This document shows positions 63,616 through 64,000 of a stretch of 64,000 nucleotides of DNA, one piece after another (positions within the stretch are counted from its first letter, which is position 1; each line of letters opens with the position of its first letter). Made by a program: the position numbers and the translations under genes. Origin of the DNA: Ariolimax columbianus. Taxonomy: Eukaryota > Mollusca > Gastropoda > Stylommatophora > Arionidae. A model generated the notes under the pieces. That model was not told the origin of the DNA. It saw nothing but the letters and a program-made list of their open reading frames with translations, and searched no databases. The stretch lies in assembly GCA_036924085.1 (NCBI GenBank), contig JAVGWX010000011.1:17809108-17873107 (forward strand), in the 5' to 3' direction.

Positions 63616-64000
63616 TAATAATAGAGACATGGATTGATAAAAATAGCAACAACACATATGGCACATGAATAAAGATTGCACCTGTTCATGACACACAATG
63701 CTGTAAATGGATAAATATGATCAGATGAGACACGGACAATAATTCTTAGAAGAGACAAACTTATGTGATTTCTGTCTAAGAACTATAATTAAAAAAACTA
63801 TCTCTTGTGGGTTTTATTCAATGTAGGGTATACCAGGTGATATATATAGGGCTACCTAATTCGACTCCACAATGGGAAGGCTAAGTTTTTGCCCCTTATT
63901 AGTATTAATTAATTGATTAGCATTCTGTCAGTCTCGAGAGACAATGGACTTCACATTAGAGGGAACTTTTTTTCCTGCACATATTCAGAGTCTGCATCTT
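63616..64000. other. Window end, nothing recognised
   Basis: AT-rich; the edge cuts whatever follows. No motif-bearing ORF. Confidence 0.4.

Overview
This is a 64-kb piece of a eukaryotic nuclear genome dominated by mobile-element debris. There are no operons, rRNA genes or CRISPR arrays, and almost every long ORF is a transposon fragment or a low-complexity shadow. The mix suggests a lophotrochozoan invertebrate, most likely a gastropod mollusc: many non-LTR retrotransposon families (several ending in a C2H2 finger, others with an RNase H domain), mariner elements, tRNA-headed SINEs, long (AT)n tracts and many minisatellites. The taxon is an inference from element types I recall from sea-slug genomes; no host gene here fixes it.

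The one convincing host gene is on the + strand. A 2,844-bp internal exon (21741-24584) splices in frame (phase 1) to a terminal exon (27434-27966, stop TGA). A possible further exon of the same phase lies at 2952-3119. The product is a large, lysine/serine/acid-rich, probably disordered protein with two amphipathic helices spaced like PKA regulatory-subunit anchoring helices, so an AKAP-like scaffold is the working hypothesis. Its introns are packed with repeats.

Layout: 0.7-2 kb, LINE tails; 3.5-6 kb, a tRNA-like array, repeat family S1 and a LINE with a 49-bp internal amplification; 6.3-7.2 kb, a polypurine satellite; 7.7-8.1 kb, a leader-plus-minisatellite element; 8.7-11.9 kb, a minus-strand reverse transcriptase split by about 41 copies of a 44-bp unit; 12-20.6 kb, RNase H LINE copy 2, C2H2-tailed LINEs, a mariner relic, a tetrameric tRNA-head array and SINEs; 21.7-28 kb, the host gene; 28-31.6 kb, minisatellites and SINEs; 32.3-34.6 kb, a mariner carrying an RNase H LINE; 35-43 kb, LINE tails, a CR1/L2 element split by an RTE-like element and a rearranged mariner; 43-51 kb, S1 copies, SINEs, an RNase H LINE and a 38-bp array; 54-55.5 kb, a near-full-length mariner with TA target duplications and a nested LINE fragment; 56-64 kb, more LINE tails, arrays and repeats.

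Two themes stand out. First, several insertions can be defined at base level by target-site duplications (four copies of one RNase H LINE, one SINE, one mariner), giving a relative chronology of nested events. Second, short segments inside mobile elements have repeatedly become tandem arrays: in two reverse-transcriptase ORFs, in tRNA-like SINE heads, and at different positions in repeat family S1. Family labels S1, T, U and V are mine, used only to link copies within this window.
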